Origin: Phytophthora quininea
Taxonomy: Eukaryota > Oomycota > Peronosporomycetes > Peronosporales > Peronosporaceae
Length of the DNA: 64,000 bases
NCBI GenBank assembly: GCA_011947345.1
Contig: JAAVTG010000644.1
Span: forward strand, 124,001-188,000
Reading direction: 5' to 3'
The translations under genes and the position numbers were made by a program. The first letter of the stretch is position 1; every line of letters begins with the position of its first letter. Below the pieces are notes generated by a model that searched no databases, was not told where the DNA came from, and saw nothing but the letters and a program-made list of their open reading frames with translations. Positions 61,609 through 64,000 of this stretch are shown here, in pieces.

Positions 61609-62692
61609 TTAACACTTAACGTTGCTGGGCTGGCCGCTGCACGTGCCCGTCTTGGACGCCTTGACAGTCACGCCCGAGAACGACCAGCTCGACACCACCT
61701 TCGAGTTGGCCACGATGTCGTACAGGTTGGTGGCAGTTCCCGACAGACCCGAGATGGTCACGCCCTTGATGGTCACGGCGCTCGTGGCCTTGCCGGTGTA
61801 GCCGCCCTTGGACTTGCTGTAGTCCGAGTGGATCACGATGGCGTTCTTGACGTTCGACAGCTTGTTGTTGGTGTACTTGACGTTGGAGACGAGACCCTTG
61901 AGGTCCACGATGGTCTTGATGCGGATGCCGTTGACGCTGTTGACGATCGTGTTGCCGCTGACCGTGAGGCCCGAGACCGTAGTGGACGAGTCCACGGCGG
62001 AGCCACCGAGCGATCCGATGGAGATGCCGTGGCCACCGCTGCAGTAGTTGTTGCTGAAGACCGTGTTGGTGCTGGACTGCATGGCCAGGCAGTCGTCCTG
62101 GTTGTAGATCTTGTTGCTGGTGATGGTCACGCCGTCGTTCTTGCTCAGATCGAAGCCGTCCGTGTTCTTGGCCAGGTTATTGCCGGCACTCGAGTCGAGC
62201 GTGAGACCGCTGATGGTGGTCTTCTGGGAGTTGAGGATGCTAAAGGTGCGGTAGGGCGAGTTCTTGAGCGTGAAGCCCGAGTGTGGAGCCCGTGACGGCG
62301 TGCAGACGGAAGAAGACCGGGCGCGTGATCGACTGGCCCTGCTTCCAGTACCAGGCGCCTTGGCCGTCGAGGGTGCCGGACCCCTGAACCTTGAGGTTGC
62401 TGCCGCCGAGCAGCACAAGCGGGCCGGCCCACTTCTGCGTGCCGAACGTGACGGTGCCGGCGATGTTGATGGTGGCGCCGCTCTTGGCCTTGCTCAGGTC
62501 GAGCGTGACGCCGGCAGGCACAGACAGCGTGTTAATGGTGAGCGTGCTGCAGGACGAGATGTCGGTGCCAGACTTGTAGGTGCCGGAGAGCGTGCAGCCG
62601 CTGGCCTCTTGCTCCTGACGCATCATGGGGGAGCCGTTGACGGCGGCGGCGAGTAGAGCGAGCGCGGCGATGGCGGTGGAGAAGAGCTTCAT
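61609..62692 (-). CDS. PG6: secreted GH28 endopolygalacturonase, reverse strand, one frame break
   Basis: ATG 62692 starts MKLFSTAIAALALLAAAVNG (signal peptide), then SPMMRQEQEASGCTLSGTYK. The first frame runs to about 62285 (FFRLHAVTGSTL) and the second resumes with SGFTLKNSPYRTFSILNSQ and is open to 61609. Aligning to PG4 (GSNVSGFTLKNS) shows a loss of two bases at ACACTCGGG. All active-site motifs are present: NTDGFDLSKND, NQDDCLAMQSS, GGHGISIGSLGG and GIRIKT. It is intronless, like PG4. Its upstream region (62724-62846) is repeated exactly, inverted, at the window end. The gene is likely functional if the break is an error. Confidence 0.85.
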
Positions 62693-62723
62693 GGTTGGCG
62701 GAGTTGGTCGGTCGGTGTTGGCG

Positions 62724-62846
62724 CGACTGGCGGTGGTTGCCTCCGAGACGGTGAAATGGAGAATGGGCTGAGGCTGCAGCGATAAATGAAGCGCTGCTGA
62801 GGCAGGGACCGGTAGCTGACGCATAGAGCTGGCTTGGTGAACAGGC
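62724..62846 (-). repeat. PG6 upstream region, left arm of a 123-nt perfect inverted repeat
   Basis: Reverse complement is identical, without gaps, to 63878-64000. It contains the PG6 Inr and part of its leader. The match is cut only by the window edge on the right arm. Confidence 0.95.
62753..62768 (-). promoter_or_regulatory. Inr element of PG6
   Basis: On the minus strand GCCCATTCTCCATTTC lies about 60 nt before the ATG at 62692 and fits the Inr/FPR pattern well. Confidence 0.65.
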
Positions 62847-63877
62847 CGCCATGAGTATTATATACGTGGTGTTGGTCGTTGGCGCTTGCTTGAGCTTGCA
62901 CGCCGTAAAGGAGCGCCTGGTCGCAGTGGGGGTCCTTCCTGGTGCTTTTCGCTAGCATCACACTTGCCTGCCCTGGCGTTGGGCTGTTCGACCTCGTCGA
63001 CAAGTGGCATCGTCCCACTCCATGTGGAGATGCCGAAACCTCTGTTTTCAAAAGCGATCCGAAGCTCGAACAACCATTTTCACGCTGGTCGGCATAGTGG
63101 AGCTGCGTGTGGGCTCACATCCAAGTCTTGCTTGACAACTGATACCATCGTCGATCGTTGAAGAATTACTAATTGACGCTAGATCGCGGCACAAAAGGAT
63201 AGAGTTGCCGTCGCAAAGAGGACAACCAGTGCATAGTTCTGTCCAAAGTACATCCAGTGAGTTTTCCCACGCAAAAGCGGAGTTCGATGGTCGCTAGATA
63301 AAGCGATCGGGTGGTTTTAGTCTTTTAGTTGACAGAGAGCCCCATCAAAGCCCACTCGTCCCCTCTGACGAGGACGGCCCAAACTCACAACCACCGACCG
63401 TTTTCTCTGACAACATTAGCGCTATGCAGAGTGCGGAGATACTAGCATACTTTGGAAAACGCGGCCACCAAAGAGATTTGCGAGGTTCTTGGTGAAGCAA
63501 TCCTTACCAGAAGTTTACGCTGCAGCTTCTGCGATGAGAAGGAAGCGAGACGTTTCAAAGCTTGGTACAGGTTGATCTGGCTCACGATTGTCTCGACAAT
63601 CTGTGCTGCCGAGTGCTGAGCGAGACATTCTTGGCCAGTTCTATGAAACGACTAGCGAGACTGTGCAAAGCCAGCCGAAGCAACCAAAAGTTGAAGAGCA
63701 GTGAACAGCTTGTCAGATACACCTGGCGGAGAGGAAAGGGGCCGTGCCACGGACGGCAAATCGTTCAGTGAAAGGATATCTTGGTCATTCCAATGCCGCT
63801 GTGCCGGGGCGAGAGAGTCCACGCAGACTCACTAGCAGCAGGCCAGTGACGATTCTACAAACCAATGATCAATGCTA
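62847..63877. other. Spacer between inverted PG upstream regions
   Basis: About 1 kb between two inverted identical upstream regions, so it is expected to be a shared divergent promoter region. Small frames (62886-63161, 63562-63771) lack motifs. Confidence 0.4.
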
Positions 63878-64000
63878 GCCTGTTCACCAAGCCAGCTCTA
63901 TGCGTCAGCTACCGGTCCCTGCCTCAGCAGCGCTTCATTTATCGCTGCAGCCTCAGCCCATTCTCCATTTCACCGTCTCGGAGGCAACCACCGCCAGTCG
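63878..64000 (+). repeat. Right arm of the inverted repeat: upstream region of a polygalacturonase gene beyond the window
   Basis: Identical over 123 nt to the reverse complement of 62724-62846, including the Inr. In PG6 the ATG lies 32 nt beyond the corresponding point, so an ATG is expected about 32 nt past base 64000 on the forward strand. Confidence 0.85.

Noticed and set aside
61546..62295. 250-codon forward ORF antisense to PG6
   Set aside because: Same antisense shadow pattern as over the other polygalacturonase genes.

Overview
The window looks like a nuclear segment from a plant-pathogenic oomycete, most likely Phytophthora or a close relative. Several things point there: compact genes with short GT-AG introns (about 47-72 nt); start-proximal sequences close to the oomycete Inr/FPR core promoter (GCTCATT...CAATTT-like); a run of GH28 polygalacturonase genes; a decayed RXLR-type effector; a fragment resembling an NLP (NPP1-like) protein; small RWP-RK regulators with the WPYR variant; and MULE-like and Helitron debris. 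No tRNA, rRNA, CRISPR array or bacterial operon was seen.

Layout. 1-9.6 kb is transposon-rich and decayed: a ClpB/Hsp104 pseudogene, an unrecognised membrane-protein relic, a MULE-like transposase relic, a Helitron with a broken Pif1-like helicase and a good 3' terminus, and an NLP-like fragment. 10-11.3 kb holds two housekeeping genes in convergent orientation, BolA-like and HPRT. 12-18.9 kb holds a broken RXLR-like gene, two RWP-RK genes and a cysteine-rich membrane protein. 19-29 kb holds an LRR transmembrane gene in several frames, an AP endonuclease, and a ZZ-finger/coiled-coil family in which one member carries an extra N-terminal domain also present in two small upstream relics.

29.4-50.6 kb is a cluster of five ferric-reductase/NADPH-oxidase-like (FR) genes or relics (A-E) with two intact large secreted cysteine-rich proteins (S1, S2) and a BTB-like gene. 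FR genes and S genes lie head to head twice (A/S1 and S2/D), which suggests duplication of a divergent pair. Their predicted NAD-binding lobe is interrupted by two membrane helices. 50.9-53 kb is an IQ/EF-hand gene. 53.6-64 kb is a polygalacturonase array (four forward genes, one remnant, one reverse gene). A perfect 123-nt inverted copy of the last gene's upstream region runs to the window edge, so a further divergent copy probably starts just outside.

A recurrent theme is that otherwise well-conserved genes change frame by one or two bases, often in homopolymer runs. Part of this may be assembly error rather than gene death, so many 'pseudogene' calls are provisional. In contrast, FR A and FR C share the same 14-nt stop-generating palindromic insertion, which is a real inherited lesion.
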